DNA of 49,540 bases, from NCBI RefSeq assembly GCF_000768675.1, contig NZ_AVPI01000029.1, positions 1 to 49,540 on the forward strand. The letters are read 5' to 3'. Each line of letters begins with the position of its first letter. The stretch's first letter is position 1. This DNA is from Knoellia flava TL1. GTDB taxonomy: Bacteria; Actinomycetota; Actinomycetes; Actinomycetales; Dermatophilaceae. Shown here in pieces: positions 18,763-29,027 of the stretch. Below the pieces are notes generated by a model. That model worked only from the letters and a program-made list of their open reading frames with translations, was not told the DNA's origin and made no database searches. A program made the position numbers and the translations under genes.

Positions 18763-19248
18763 ATGTGGACCCGTCGGCATCACGAGGACGCGCCGGTCTC
18801 GCACGAGGAGAGTGCAGTCGCCCGCCGCTATCGCTACGTGCTGAGGACGGCCGGCGACCACGTCCTGCGCGACGTCCACCGCGTCGGGGTCACCGCGCTC
18901 GACGACGAGGACCGCCAGGTCCTGCTCACGACGATCCAGGCCCAGCTCATGTCCGGGGCGCGCCTCGGGGTGGAACGGGCCGAAGAGATCTCACGGCTGC
19001 TGGTGCTCGGTGAGCGGCGCAGGGCCGGGTCGGTCATCGCCCACCTGCCTGCCGACGTCCTCGACCGGCTCGCGACCTCGGTCGTGAGCGAGGCCGAGAG
19101 GTCGGGGCTGCTCGAGGCCTATGACGAGTGGGACGGAGCCGACCCGGTGGTGGCGGAGGAGACCGACAGTGGATACCGCTCGGGCTTCGACACGGTCCGC
19201 CACTACGACATCGTCCAGGGCCGTGCCGAGGGCGGTTTCAGCACCTAG
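18763..19248 (+). CDS. hypothetical protein
   Basis: 161 residues, not recognised. Mostly alpha-helical and soluble, rich in charged residues (SHEESAVARRYRYVLRTAG; DDEDRQVLLTTIQAQLMSG; RAEEISRLLVLGERRR), with an acidic C-terminus ending GGFST. No signal peptide or membrane segment. Leaderless ATG start. It is divergent from fhs and monocistronic; the shared intergenic region holds the fhs palindrome, so it may respond to the same regulator. Third-position GC looks like that of its neighbours, so it is probably a resident gene. Confidence 0.7.
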   Translation: MWTRRHHEDAPVSHEESAVARRYRYVLRTAGDHVLRDVHRVGVTALDDEDRQVLLTTIQAQLMSGARLGVERAEEISRLLVLGERRRAGSVIAHLPADVLDRLATSVVSEAERSGLLEAYDEWDGADPVVAEETDSGYRSGFDTVRHYDIVQGRAEGGFST

Positions 19249-19312
19249 CCGACCGACGTCCCTCTCGGGTGACGTCGTCCCGAGTCCCCGTGCGCCGTCA
19301 TGACGTATGCCG

Positions 19313-19783
19313 TCACTCGTGCGCCATGAGAGCGCCCGGGTGCGCCGCCCGCCATGCCGCCATCGACGCGTCCCACTCGTCCCCGTCGAGTCCGGTGAGC
19401 GATGCCGGGAAGAGCCCGTCCTCCTCCTTGGCGATGTGCTCGCGCAGCTCGGCGGCCGCCACGCGCAACCGCTCCCGATCCCGTGGGCTGTCGAGGTCGA
19501 GCGCCGCGAGCAGCTGCTCGAGCTCGCGGTGCTCCTGCACGAGGGGTTCGATGTGCGCGAGCCAGAGGGGGTCACGGGCCATGACGGCGAAGAGACCGTT
19601 CTCCTCGCCCTGCCAGTGCGACCCGAGCTCGGAGGCGAGCTCGGACACGAGCCGACGCGCCGTGTGAAGGTCGCCTGCGTCCATGGCGCGAACGGCCCCT
19701 CCGGACAGGTCGACCGCTCGCTCGTGCTCGGCGATGTAGTCCATGAGCAGAGGCATGTCGCGGCATCCGCAGTAGTGGCACAT
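19313..19783 (-). CDS. hemerythrin HHE-domain protein with N-terminal CHYCGC motif
   Basis: 156 residues. Begins MCHYCGCRDMPLL, a Cys-rich start seen in a subgroup of HHE proteins, then the four-helix di-iron set: DYIAEHERAVD, SELGSHWQGEENGLF, VQEHRELEQLL and LREHIAKEEDGLFPAS. It should bind a non-haem di-iron centre and sense or carry O2 or NO; the N-terminal cysteines could bind another metal. Such proteins fit a hypoxia/NO regulon. A half-conserved palindrome is centred 40.5 bp upstream of the ATG. Monocistronic. Confidence 0.85.
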   Translation of the reverse strand: MCHYCGCRDMPLLMDYIAEHERAVDLSGGAVRAMDAGDLHTARRLVSELASELGSHWQGEENGLFAVMARDPLWLAHIEPLVQEHRELEQLLAALDLDSPRDRERLRVAAAELREHIAKEEDGLFPASLTGLDGDEWDASMAAWRAAHPGALMAHE

Positions 19784-19816
19784 AGGTCGGCTCCGCTCGG
19801 TCGTGGTCCGGTCCCG

Positions 19817-19830
19817 CCAGCCTAGGACCC
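19817..19830. promoter_or_regulatory. weak DevR-type operator candidate upstream of hemerythrin gene
   Basis: Read on the minus strand: GGGTCCTAGGCTGG. The left half is perfect, the right half degenerate. Centre 40.5 bp before ATG 19783. Confidence 0.4.
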
Positions 19831-19923
19831 GACCCCGACGGACTATGGCTCGGAAGGTGACCCTGCCCTAGCGTCGAGGGGATCAGCATCGGCCACCGCC
19901 GACCCACAACGGAGTGGATGATC

Positions 19924-21567
19924 ATGACGAGAACGCAGACCCATCGAGCACGCACGAGTGCTCTGCGGCTGACCGCCCTGGCCGCCGCCGTCGCCCTCAC
20001 GACCGCCCTGTCCCCGCAGCTCGCGTCCGCGGCACCGTCGGCCGACGCCTGCGCCGACCGGGCCAACAACACCTACCAGAAGCTCCTCGAGTGCGTCACC
20101 GTCGAGGGTGTGCGCGCCCACCAGGAGGCGCTGCAGAAGATCGCCGACAACAGCACCGACCCGGTCTACCCCGGCACCCGCGCCGCGGGCACCGACGGCT
20201 ACGACGACAGCGTCGACTACGTCGCCGGGCTGCTGCGTGACGCCGGCTACCAGGTCACTCTCGACCCGGTCGACGTCACCTTCAACTTCCCGGCCGTGCT
20301 GCGCCAGCTCACGCCGGTCGCAGCGGAGTACGAGACCGGTGTCTTCACCGGCAGCGGCTCGGGCGAGGTCGAGGGCAACGTCATCCCGGTGGACCTCAAC
20401 CTCACGCCGCCGCGCGCCTCCACGAGCGGCTGCGAGGCAGCCGACTTCGCCGGCAAGGACTGGAGCGGTGACAACGACATCGCCCTCGTCCAGCGCGGCA
20501 CCTGCTTCTTCGGCACGAAGGCCTACTACGCCGAGCAGGCCGGGGCCGAGGCCATCATCATCATGAACCAGGGCAACACGCCCGACCGCGAGGCGCTCAT
20601 CGTCGCGGACGGGACGAGCATCGACGAGCCGATCCCCGGGGCACCCGGGCCCGTCACCCACGGCATCCCTGTCGTGGGCGCGAGCTTCGCCGATGGTGCC
20701 GCGCTCGCCGCCCCCGGCTCGACGGCATACGTGCAGGTCCTCCCGGCGGAGACGCGCAGTGACTACAACGTCATCGCCGAGCTGCCGGGCAAGAACACCG
20801 AGAACGTCGTCATGGCCGGCGCCCACCTCGACAGCGTCATCGAGGGGCCCGGCATCAACGACAACGGTTCCGGTTCCGCCGCACTTCTCGAGACGGCGCT
20901 CAAGATGGCCGAGCTCACCCCGCAGAACACGATCCGGTTCGGCTGGTGGGCCGCCGAGGAGCAGGGCCTCGTCGGTTCGGCCGACTACGTCAACGGGCTC
21001 TCCGCCGCCGAGCGCGACCGGATCGCCCTCTACATGAACTACGACATGGTCGGCTCGCCCAACTACATCTTCATGGTCTACGACGCCGACGAGTCGACGT
21101 TCGAGGCTCCTGTGCCCGTCCCCGCGGGCTCGGAAGCGATCGAGGACGTCTACGAGTCCTACTACACAAAGGTCGGTGAGCTCTACGAGGACACCGAGTT
21201 CTCGGGTCGCAGCGACTACGAGGCGTTCATCCTCGCCGGCATCCCGTCGAGCGGGCTCTTCACCGGCGCCGAGGTCATCAAGACCGAGGAGCAGGAGGCC
21301 ATCTGGGGCGGCACCGCAGGTGAGCAGTTCGACCCGTGCTACCACGAGGCCTGCGACACGATCGCGAACAACAGCATGCACGCGCTCGAGGTCAACAGCG
21401 ACCTCATTGCCTTCGCGATGCTGACCTTCGCCTACTCCACCGAGTCGGTCAACGGCGTGCCCGGCAAGAAGGTCCCCGGACCGGCCTTCACGCTGCCGGC
21501 GCCCGCCGGACCGGAGGGCACCTTCGCCGGCGAGGACGGTGGCTTCGGCCACAGCCACGACGGCTGA
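19924..21567 (+). CDS. secreted M28-family aminopeptidase with PA domain
   Basis: 547 residues from ATG 19924. Signal peptide about 1-35 (basic start, hydrophobic core, ending LASA-AP). A protease-associated domain lies in the first half (about 140-270). M28 metallopeptidase core: GAHLDSV (zinc His), NDNGSGSAALLE (bridging Asp), WWAAEEQGLVGS (catalytic Glu pair), NYDMVGS and CYHEACD (last zinc His). Exported and likely cleaves N-terminal residues from peptides outside the cell. ATG 19924 is preferred over ATG 19918 because GGAG at 19911 is nine bases from it. A strong hairpin follows. Confidence 0.9.
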   Translation: MTRTQTHRARTSALRLTALAAAVALTTALSPQLASAAPSADACADRANNTYQKLLECVTVEGVRAHQEALQKIADNSTDPVYPGTRAAGTDGYDDSVDYVAGLLRDAGYQVTLDPVDVTFNFPAVLRQLTPVAAEYETGVFTGSGSGEVEGNVIPVDLNLTPPRASTSGCEAADFAGKDWSGDNDIALVQRGTCFFGTKAYYAEQAGAEAIIIMNQGNTPDREALIVADGTSIDEPIPGAPGPVTHGIPVVGASFADGAALAAPGSTAYVQVLPAETRSDYNVIAELPGKNTENVVMAGAHLDSVIEGPGINDNGSGSAALLETALKMAELTPQNTIRFGWWAAEEQGLVGSADYVNGLSAAERDRIALYMNYDMVGSPNYIFMVYDADESTFEAPVPVPAGSEAIEDVYESYYTKVGELYEDTEFSGRSDYEAFILAGIPSSGLFTGAEVIKTEEQEAIWGGTAGEQFDPCYHEACDTIANNSMHALEVNSDLIAFAMLTFAYSTESVNGVPGKKVPGPAFTLPAPAGPEGTFAGEDGGFGHSHDG

Positions 21568-21596
21568 ACCGCGGCCGCTCGACGGCCACACGACGG

Positions 21597-21621
21597 CCCC
21601 CGGCGCAGCTCGCGCCGGGGG
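21597..21621 (+). terminator. terminator after M28 peptidase
   Basis: Perfect 10-bp arms CCCCCGGCGC and GCGCCGGGGG around a five-base loop (AGCTC), 30 bp after the stop. Confidence 0.75.
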
Positions 21622-21668
21622 TCGTGGCACGCCAGGCCGCGACGCGTCTCCCGGAGTGGGGCTCACGT

Positions 21669-21682
21669 GGGACCTTCTGCCC
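21669..21682. promoter_or_regulatory. weak DevR-type operator candidate upstream of lipoprotein gene
   Basis: GGGACCTTCTGCCC matches at 12 of 14 positions of the relaxed palindrome. Centre 53.5 bp before ATG 21729. Confidence 0.33.
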
Positions 21683-21728
21683 TCGCGTGGCGGTTGATGC
21701 CGCGGTGCGATGGGGTCGGAGGTGGACG

Positions 21729-22042
21729 ATGACACGACACTTGAGAACAGTCGCCACCGGAGCCGCGGCGCTCCTCGTCCTCGCGGCGTGCGCCGCATCG
21801 GGCAACGAGAGCGCGGGCACGGCCTCGGGGCAGCCCGGCTTCTGGCCGGGTCTGTGGCACGGGCTCATCAGCCCGGTGACCTTCCTCGTCTCGCTCTTCC
21901 GCGACGACGTCGGGATCTACGAGGTGCGCAACTCCGGAGGGTGGTACGACTTCGGCTTCATGCTGGGGGTCTCGATCTTCTTCGGCGGACCGGCCGGCGC
22001 GGGCTCGCGTCGGGCTGGGAGCGGCAGGAGGAGTGACGCCCG

Positions 22043-22046
<4 letters not shown>
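21729..22046 (+). CDS. small conserved lipoprotein of unknown function
   Basis: 105 residues. Lipoprotein signal with lipobox LAAC (about residue 20), so probably anchored outside the membrane. The mature part is short: GFWPGLWHGLISPVTFLVSLF, then DDVGIYEVRNSGGWYDFGF and MLGVSIFFGG, a pattern I recall from a small protein found also in other phyla, function unknown. The middle is hydrophobic enough to touch the membrane. Stop overlaps the ATG of the next gene (ATGA), so the two are made together. Possible DevR-type control. Confidence 0.72.
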
Positions 22047-24896
<2,850 letters not shown>

Positions 24897-25319
24897 TCAG
24901 GTGGCCGCGGCGGCGCAGTCGCTGCACGTGCCCCAGTAGACGACCTCGGCCTCGTCGACCACGAAACCATGGCCGCCCGGGGCGGTGAGGCAGGGGACAT
25001 GCCCGACGGCGCACTCGACGTCGACGATCTCGCCGCACGAACGGCATACGGCGTGGTGGTGGTTGTCGCCGACGCGTGCCTCGTAGCGCGCGTTGGAGCC
25101 GGCCGGCTGGATGCGGCGCACGAGCCCGGCGGAGGTGAGCGCACGGAGGACGTCGTAGACCGCCTGGTGCGAGACCGAGCCGTGCTTCTCGCGCACGCGG
25201 CCGATGATCGTGTCGGTGTCGAGGTGCGGCTCGTCGGCCAGCACCTCGAGGACGGCGAGACGAGGCCGGGTCACCCGCAGCGAGGCCTGCTGCAGCTCGA
25301 TCCTCGGGTCCGTCGTCAC
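24897..25319 (-). CDS. furA: Fur-family repressor (FurA/CatR type)
   Basis: 140 residues. Winged helix at the N-terminus (RVTRPRLAVLEVLADEPHL, SHQAVYDVLRALTSAGLVRR), then the metal region: NHHHAVCRSCGEIVDVEC and the last cysteine pair YWGTCSDC. The two CxxC pairs make a structural zinc site. FurA proteins repress furA-katG and release it on oxidation. GTG start at 25319; the first residues VTTDPRIELQQ fit the family. The operator is probably in the 135-bp gap to the divergent flavoprotein gene. Confidence 0.9.
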   Translation of the reverse strand: MTTDPRIELQQASLRVTRPRLAVLEVLADEPHLDTDTIIGRVREKHGSVSHQAVYDVLRALTSAGLVRRIQPAGSNARYEARVGDNHHHAVCRSCGEIVDVECAVGHVPCLTAPGGHGFVVDEAEVVYWGTCSDCAAAAT

Positions 25320-25339
25320 GCCTGCAGCATCACGCACTT

Positions 25340-25356
25340 TCTGGAACAAGTCAAGA
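25340..25356. promoter_or_regulatory. candidate FurA operator
   Basis: TCTGGAACAAGTCAAGA lies in an unusually AT-rich stretch 21 bp upstream of furA. On the minus strand it reads TCTTGACTTGTTCCAGA: an imperfect inverted repeat (TCTTGA/TCCAGA) that also contains a TTGACT -35-like box. It resembles furA promoter operators of mycobacteria as I remember them; not verified. Confidence 0.45.
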
Positions 25357-25377
25357 TTGGCGCAACTCCCCGGTGGC

Positions 25378-25391
25378 GGGACCAAGAGCCC
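25378..25391. promoter_or_regulatory. candidate DevR-type operator upstream of flavoprotein-DsrC-DsrE operon
   Basis: GGGACCAAGAGCCC followed by TGT, 13 of 14 to the relaxed palindrome. Centre 70.5 bp before ATG 25455, near the spacing seen at 8827 and 29993, both genes on ribosome-site leaders. Confidence 0.5.
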
Positions 25392-25454
25392 TGTCGGGCC
25401 GGCCTCGTCGTTCGTAGCGTCGAAGGCGAAGACCTCGAGAAGGAGGAGGATCCC

Positions 25455-26753
25455 ATGCGACGGCTCCTGGTCCTGGGCGCAGGCACGGCCGGCACGATGG
25501 TCGTCAACAAGCTGAGGCGCCGACTGCGAGCGGACGAGTGGGAGATCACGGTCGTCGACCGCGACGACGCGCACCCCTACCAGCCGGGGTACCTCTTCCT
25601 CCCGTTCGGCGCCACCGCGCCCGAGGACCTCGTCCGAGCGCGACACGCCTTCATCCCCGACGGCGTCGAGCTCGTCCTCGCTGACGTGGACCGCATCGAC
25701 GCCGACGAGAACGCGGTCCTCCTCGCCGACGGGCGGAGGCTGTCGTACGACTACCTCGTCATCGCGACCGGGACGACGCCCCGACCGGACCAGACGCCCG
25801 GGATGCTCGGCAAGGAGTGGCGACGCAGCGTCTTCGACTTCTACACGTTCGACGGCGCTCGAGCCCTCGCCGCGGCCCTTCCCGCCTTCGACCACGGACG
25901 CCTCGTCGTCCACATCACGGAGATGCCCATCAAGTGCCCGGTGGCGCCACTCGAGTTCGCCTTCCTCGCCGACGCCTGGCTGCGCCAGCGCGGCGTCCGC
26001 GACCGGGTGGAGATCGTCTACGCCACCCCGCTGTCGGAGGCGTTCACGCAGCCGGTCGCCGCACAGCACCTCGGCGCCATGCTCGAGGAGCGCAAGATTC
26101 TCCTCGAGCCGGACTTCATGATCGAGCGGGTCGACGACGAGCGGAAGTCGATCGTGTCCTGGGACGAGCGAGAGATCCTCTTCGACCTGCTCGTGACGGT
26201 CCCGCTCAACATGGGCGACGACGTCATCGCACGGTCGGGCCTCGGAGACGAGCTCAACTACGTCCCGGTCGACAAGGGCACGCTGCAGTCCAAGGCCCAC
26301 GCCAACGTCTTCGCCCTCGGGGACGCCTCGAACATCCCGGCGTCCAAGGCCGGCTCGGTCGCGCACTTCTCGGTCGAGATCTTCGTCGACAACTTCCTCG
26401 ACCTGGTCGCGGGCAGGCCGATGACCCGCTCGTTCGACGGGCACGCGAACTGCTTCGTCGAGTCGGGCGACGGCAAGGGCCTGCTCATCGACTTCAACTA
26501 CGACACCCAGCCGCTTCCCGGGCGCTACCCGTTGCCGGTGGTCGGCCCGCTGAGCCTGCTCAAGGAGAGCCGAGCCAACCACCTCGGGAAGCTGGCCTTC
26601 CGCTGGGTCTACTGGAACGTCCTCCTCCCGGGACGCCCCCTCCCCCTCCCTGCCCTCATGACCATGGCGGGCAAGGTCGCGCCCCCCGACCGGAGTGCCG
26701 CCTCGGCCGGGGCGGGCGCCACGAACCCCTCCACCTCGACACCCCAGGAGTGA
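25455..26753 (+). CDS. FAD/NAD(P)-dependent oxidoreductase, sulfide:quinone oxidoreductase-like
   Basis: 432 residues. N-terminal dinucleotide motif RRLLVLGAGTAGTMVVNKL, a DRDDAHPYQPGYLFLPFG segment typical of SQR-like flavoproteins, second motif YDYLVIATGTTPRPDQTPG, a cysteine in MPIKCPVAPLEFAFL, and the FAD-contacting NVFALGDASNIPASKAGSVAH. C-terminal amphipathic region suits membrane surface contact. Probably oxidises sulfide or a persulfide and reduces quinone; only one obvious redox cysteine of the SQR set is visible, so chemistry may differ. Strong AAGGAGGAGG ribosome site. First gene of a three-gene sulfur-relay operon. Confidence 0.85.
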   Translation: MRRLLVLGAGTAGTMVVNKLRRRLRADEWEITVVDRDDAHPYQPGYLFLPFGATAPEDLVRARHAFIPDGVELVLADVDRIDADENAVLLADGRRLSYDYLVIATGTTPRPDQTPGMLGKEWRRSVFDFYTFDGARALAAALPAFDHGRLVVHITEMPIKCPVAPLEFAFLADAWLRQRGVRDRVEIVYATPLSEAFTQPVAAQHLGAMLEERKILLEPDFMIERVDDERKSIVSWDEREILFDLLVTVPLNMGDDVIARSGLGDELNYVPVDKGTLQSKAHANVFALGDASNIPASKAGSVAHFSVEIFVDNFLDLVAGRPMTRSFDGHANCFVESGDGKGLLIDFNYDTQPLPGRYPLPVVGPLSLLKESRANHLGKLAFRWVYWNVLLPGRPLPLPALMTMAGKVAPPDRSAASAGAGATNPSTSTPQE

Positions 26754-26758
26754 GCACC

Positions 26759-27073
26759 ATGCCCGTCACCACGATCGACAACCGCCCCGTGCACGTCAAC
26801 GACGAGGGCTTCCTCACCGAGCCAGCAGAGTGGGACGAGGCGCTGGGCACGGCGCTGGCCGCCGAGATCGGGATCGAGCTCGGCGATGAGCACTGGAGGG
26901 CCATCCGCTTCCTGCGCGACGACTACGCCAGCCACGGCGAGACGCCGACCCTGAGACGGGTGACGGTCGCGGGCGGCATACCGACCAAGGACCTCTTCCG
27001 GCTCTTCCCCCAGAAGCCCGCCAAGAAGATGGCCTACGTCGCCGGTCTCCCCAAGCCCCACGGCTGCGTCTGA
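26759..27073 (+). CDS. DsrC/TusE-like sulfur carrier with a single C-terminal cysteine
   Basis: 104 residues. DsrC fold signature: DEGFLTEPAEWDEALGTALA, DEHWRAIRFLRDDYASHGETP, GGIPTKDLFRLFPQKPAKK, and the swinging arm GLPKPHGCV. The penultimate Cys103 is present, but the partner cysteine eleven residues before (present in true DsrC) is Ala92. It can carry a persulfide as TusE-type proteins do, but cannot close the intramolecular disulfide/trisulfide of dissimilatory DsrC. The AGGAG ribosome site overlaps the end of the flavoprotein gene five bases upstream. Confidence 0.87.
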   Translation: MPVTTIDNRPVHVNDEGFLTEPAEWDEALGTALAAEIGIELGDEHWRAIRFLRDDYASHGETPTLRRVTVAGGIPTKDLFRLFPQKPAKKMAYVAGLPKPHGCV

Positions 27074-27108
27074 ACGCGGGTCCCCCACCAACGACAGGAA
27101 GGTTCGTC

Positions 27109-27624
27109 ATGACCACCACCGACACCGCGCCCGCCATCGTCCCCAGCTTCGACACCCCGGGGAGCGCCGCCCGCAAGCTGGCCATCATCTGCTCCAAGGG
27201 AAGCCTCGACATGGCCTACCCCGGTCTCATCCTCGCCAACGCGGCCCTGGGTGAAGGCGTGGAGACGCACATGTTCTTCACCTTCTGGGGCTTCGACATC
27301 ATCAACAAGAAGACGATGGCCGACCTTCGCTTCACCCCGCTCGGCAACACCGCCACGCACATGCCACAGGGTCTTGGCGGCATCCCCGGGGTGACGCACC
27401 TCGCCACGTCGAAGCTCAAGAAGTCGATCGCCGACCTCGACGTGCCGGAGGTGCCGGAGTTCCTCGAACAGATCGTCGCCTCGGGTGGTCACCTCTGGGC
27501 CTGCCGGATGTCGGCGGACATGAACCACCTCACGGAGCAGGACCTCTACGACGAGGTCGAGGGCATCATCAGCGCCAGCGACTTCATCGAGAAGACCGAG
27601 GGCGCGCAGCTGCTCTTCATCTGA
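27109..27624 (+). CDS. DsrE2-like sulfurtransferase-family protein
   Basis: 171 residues. DsrE/DsrF/DrsH-like fold: KLAIICSKGSLDMAYPGL with Cys28, ANAALGEGVETHMFFTFWG, and the conserved active-site Cys132 in HLWACRMSADM. DsrE2-type proteins pass sulfane sulfur and are usually found with DsrC-like partners and SQR-like or TusA proteins, as here. GACAGGAAGG ribosome site precedes ATG. It ends 22 bp from the convergent PPK2 gene with no clear hairpin between. No TusA gene, rhodanese or hdr-like gene is in view. Confidence 0.87.
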   Translation: MTTTDTAPAIVPSFDTPGSAARKLAIICSKGSLDMAYPGLILANAALGEGVETHMFFTFWGFDIINKKTMADLRFTPLGNTATHMPQGLGGIPGVTHLATSKLKKSIADLDVPEVPEFLEQIVASGGHLWACRMSADMNHLTEQDLYDEVEGIISASDFIEKTEGAQLLFI

Positions 27625-27645
27625 CCCGCACCGACCCCCGCGACG

Positions 27646-28458
27646 TCAACCCAGGCCGGCGCTGTGGTCGGGGACGTAGGTCGTGTGCTCACGCGGAGGG
27701 CGCTCGTAGCCGCGCGGCGCGGGTCGGGTGGGAAGCACGAGGGCCGGAGGGGGCACGTCGGCATAGGGGATCGTCGAGAGCAGGTGGGCGATCATGTTGA
27801 GCCGCGCCCGCTTCTTGGAGTCCGACTCGACGACGTACCACGGCGCCTCCGGGATGTCCGTGTGCACCATCATCTCGTCCTTGGCGCGGGAGTAGTCCTC
27901 CCACCGCGTGATCGACTCCAGGTCCATCGGTGAGAGCTTCCACTGCCTCATCGGGTCACTGAGCCGGGACTTGAAGCGTCGCTGCTGCTCGGCGTCGCTC
28001 ACCGAGAACCAGTACTTGCGCAGGAGGATGCCGTCCTCGACGAGCAACCGCTCGAAGATCGGGCACTGGTGCAGGAAGCGGCGGTACTCGTGCGGGGTGC
28101 AGTAGCCCATGACCCGCTCGACGCCGGCACGGTTGTACCAGGACCGGTCGAAGAGCGTGATCTCACCGGCCGCCGGCAGGTGCTCGACGTAGCGCTGGAA
28201 GTACCACTGTGTCTGCTCACGCTCTGACGGTGCGGGCAGGGCGACGATCCGCGCGGTGCGGGGGCTGAGGTACTCGGTGATCCGCTTGATCGTGCCGCCC
28301 TTGCCGGCCGCGTCCCGGCCCTCGAAGACCACGACGACCCGCTGCTTCTCCGCCTTGACCCACTCCTGCACCTTGACCAGCTCGGCCTGGAGGCGGAGCA
28401 TCTCGGCCTCGTAGACCTGTGCGTCCAGCGACCTCGCGGATCGCTCGCGCGGCGACAT
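27646..28458 (-). CDS. ppk2: polyphosphate kinase 2
   Basis: 270 residues, single-domain PPK2. Walker A FEGRDAAGKGGTIKR, Walker B-like LFDRSWYNRAGVERVM, and lid/helical parts EQQRRFKSRLSDPMRQWKLS and DLESITRWEDYSRAKDEM (each shown in part). Uses polyphosphate to phosphorylate ADP or GDP, or the reverse. Start ATG 28458 is preceded at six bases by TACGAT, indicating a leaderless mRNA; a GGGGTC/GACCCC inverted repeat lies just upstream. A second, more distant PPK2 is at 36171-37028. Fits the energy-saving theme of the neighbouring USP and dikinase genes. Confidence 0.92.
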   Translation of the reverse strand: MSPRERSARSLDAQVYEAEMLRLQAELVKVQEWVKAEKQRVVVVFEGRDAAGKGGTIKRITEYLSPRTARIVALPAPSEREQTQWYFQRYVEHLPAAGEITLFDRSWYNRAGVERVMGYCTPHEYRRFLHQCPIFERLLVEDGILLRKYWFSVSDAEQQRRFKSRLSDPMRQWKLSPMDLESITRWEDYSRAKDEMMVHTDIPEAPWYVVESDSKKRARLNMIAHLLSTIPYADVPPPALVLPTRPAPRGYERPPREHTTYVPDHSAGLG

Positions 28459-28464
28459 GGATCG

Positions 28465-28470
28465 ATCGTA
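28465..28470 (-). promoter_or_regulatory. -10 box TACGAT, leaderless promoter of ppk2
   Basis: Minus-strand TACGAT, six bases, then ATG 28458. Confidence 0.55.
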
Positions 28471-28489
28471 GGGGTCGAATCGTGACCCC
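28471..28489. promoter_or_regulatory. inverted repeat in ppk2 promoter
   Basis: GGGGTC and GACCCC separated by seven bases lie directly upstream of the -10 box, where a repressor or activator could bind. Distinct from the DevR-type palindrome. Confidence 0.35.
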
Positions 28490-28508
28490 GTCGCGGCCTC
28501 GGCGAACC

Positions 28509-28970
28509 TCAGGCGGTGACGAGCTCCTCGATCCGGGCGAGCGTGCGCTCCATGTTGCGGCGCGTCGTTCCCGCCATGCGCCGGACCGCCGGGCGGCCCG
28601 GCCACGCCTCGGTGCTGATGTCCCACGTCTCGCGCACGAGCGTGCCGCCGTCGACCGGCTCGAGCTCGTAGCGCCAGGTGCGCCCCGTGAAGAGCAGGCT
28701 CAGTGGGGCGGGCGCGAGGGTGCGCCATGCGATGCGCTCGTTCTCGACGAGCTCGACGACCTCGTTGCGGGTCGAGTACCTCGCGCCGAGCTTCATGTCC
28801 ATGCCGAAGGAGTCGCCGAGAGCGAGCCGCCGCCCTCCCGAGCGAGCTCGCATCACCGTGCCGGAGCCGTCGATGTCGAGGTGGCGGGCGGGGTCCACGA
28901 GGAGGTCGAAGATCCGCTCGGGCGGAGCAGGGACCAGACGTTCGACGCTCACTCGGTCACGGTTCGTCAT
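28509..28970 (-). CDS. SRPBCC (polyketide cyclase/START-like) family protein
   Basis: 153 residues of the helix-grip fold: SVERLVPAPPERIFDLLVD at the start, GDSFGMDMKLG, VVELVENERIAWRT, a TWRYELEPVDGGTLVRETWD strand pair and a long C-terminal helix ending LARIEELVTA. Binds a hydrophobic ligand in the cytosol; ligand unknown. ATG 28970 has TAGCCT seven bases upstream, so it is probably leaderless. Not obviously linked in function to ppk2 downstream. Confidence 0.8.
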   Translation of the reverse strand: MTNRDRVSVERLVPAPPERIFDLLVDPARHLDIDGSGTVMRARSGGRRLALGDSFGMDMKLGARYSTRNEVVELVENERIAWRTLAPAPLSLLFTGRTWRYELEPVDGGTLVRETWDISTEAWPGRPAVRRMAGTTRRNMERTLARIEELVTA

Positions 28971-28977
28971 GGCGCAC

Positions 28978-28983
28978 AGGCTA
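28978..28983 (-). promoter_or_regulatory. -10 box TAGCCT, leaderless promoter of SRPBCC gene
   Basis: Minus-strand TAGCCT with seven bases to ATG 28970. Confidence 0.45.
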
Positions 28984-29027
28984 CGTGCACGCCACGTCTC
29001 GGCCGCGAGCGCTCCGGTCGGGAGGTC

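Noticed and set aside
16403-18844. Long plus-strand open frame opposite fhs and sulP
   Set aside because: Shadow of two well-supported minus-strand genes; no domain features in its translation.
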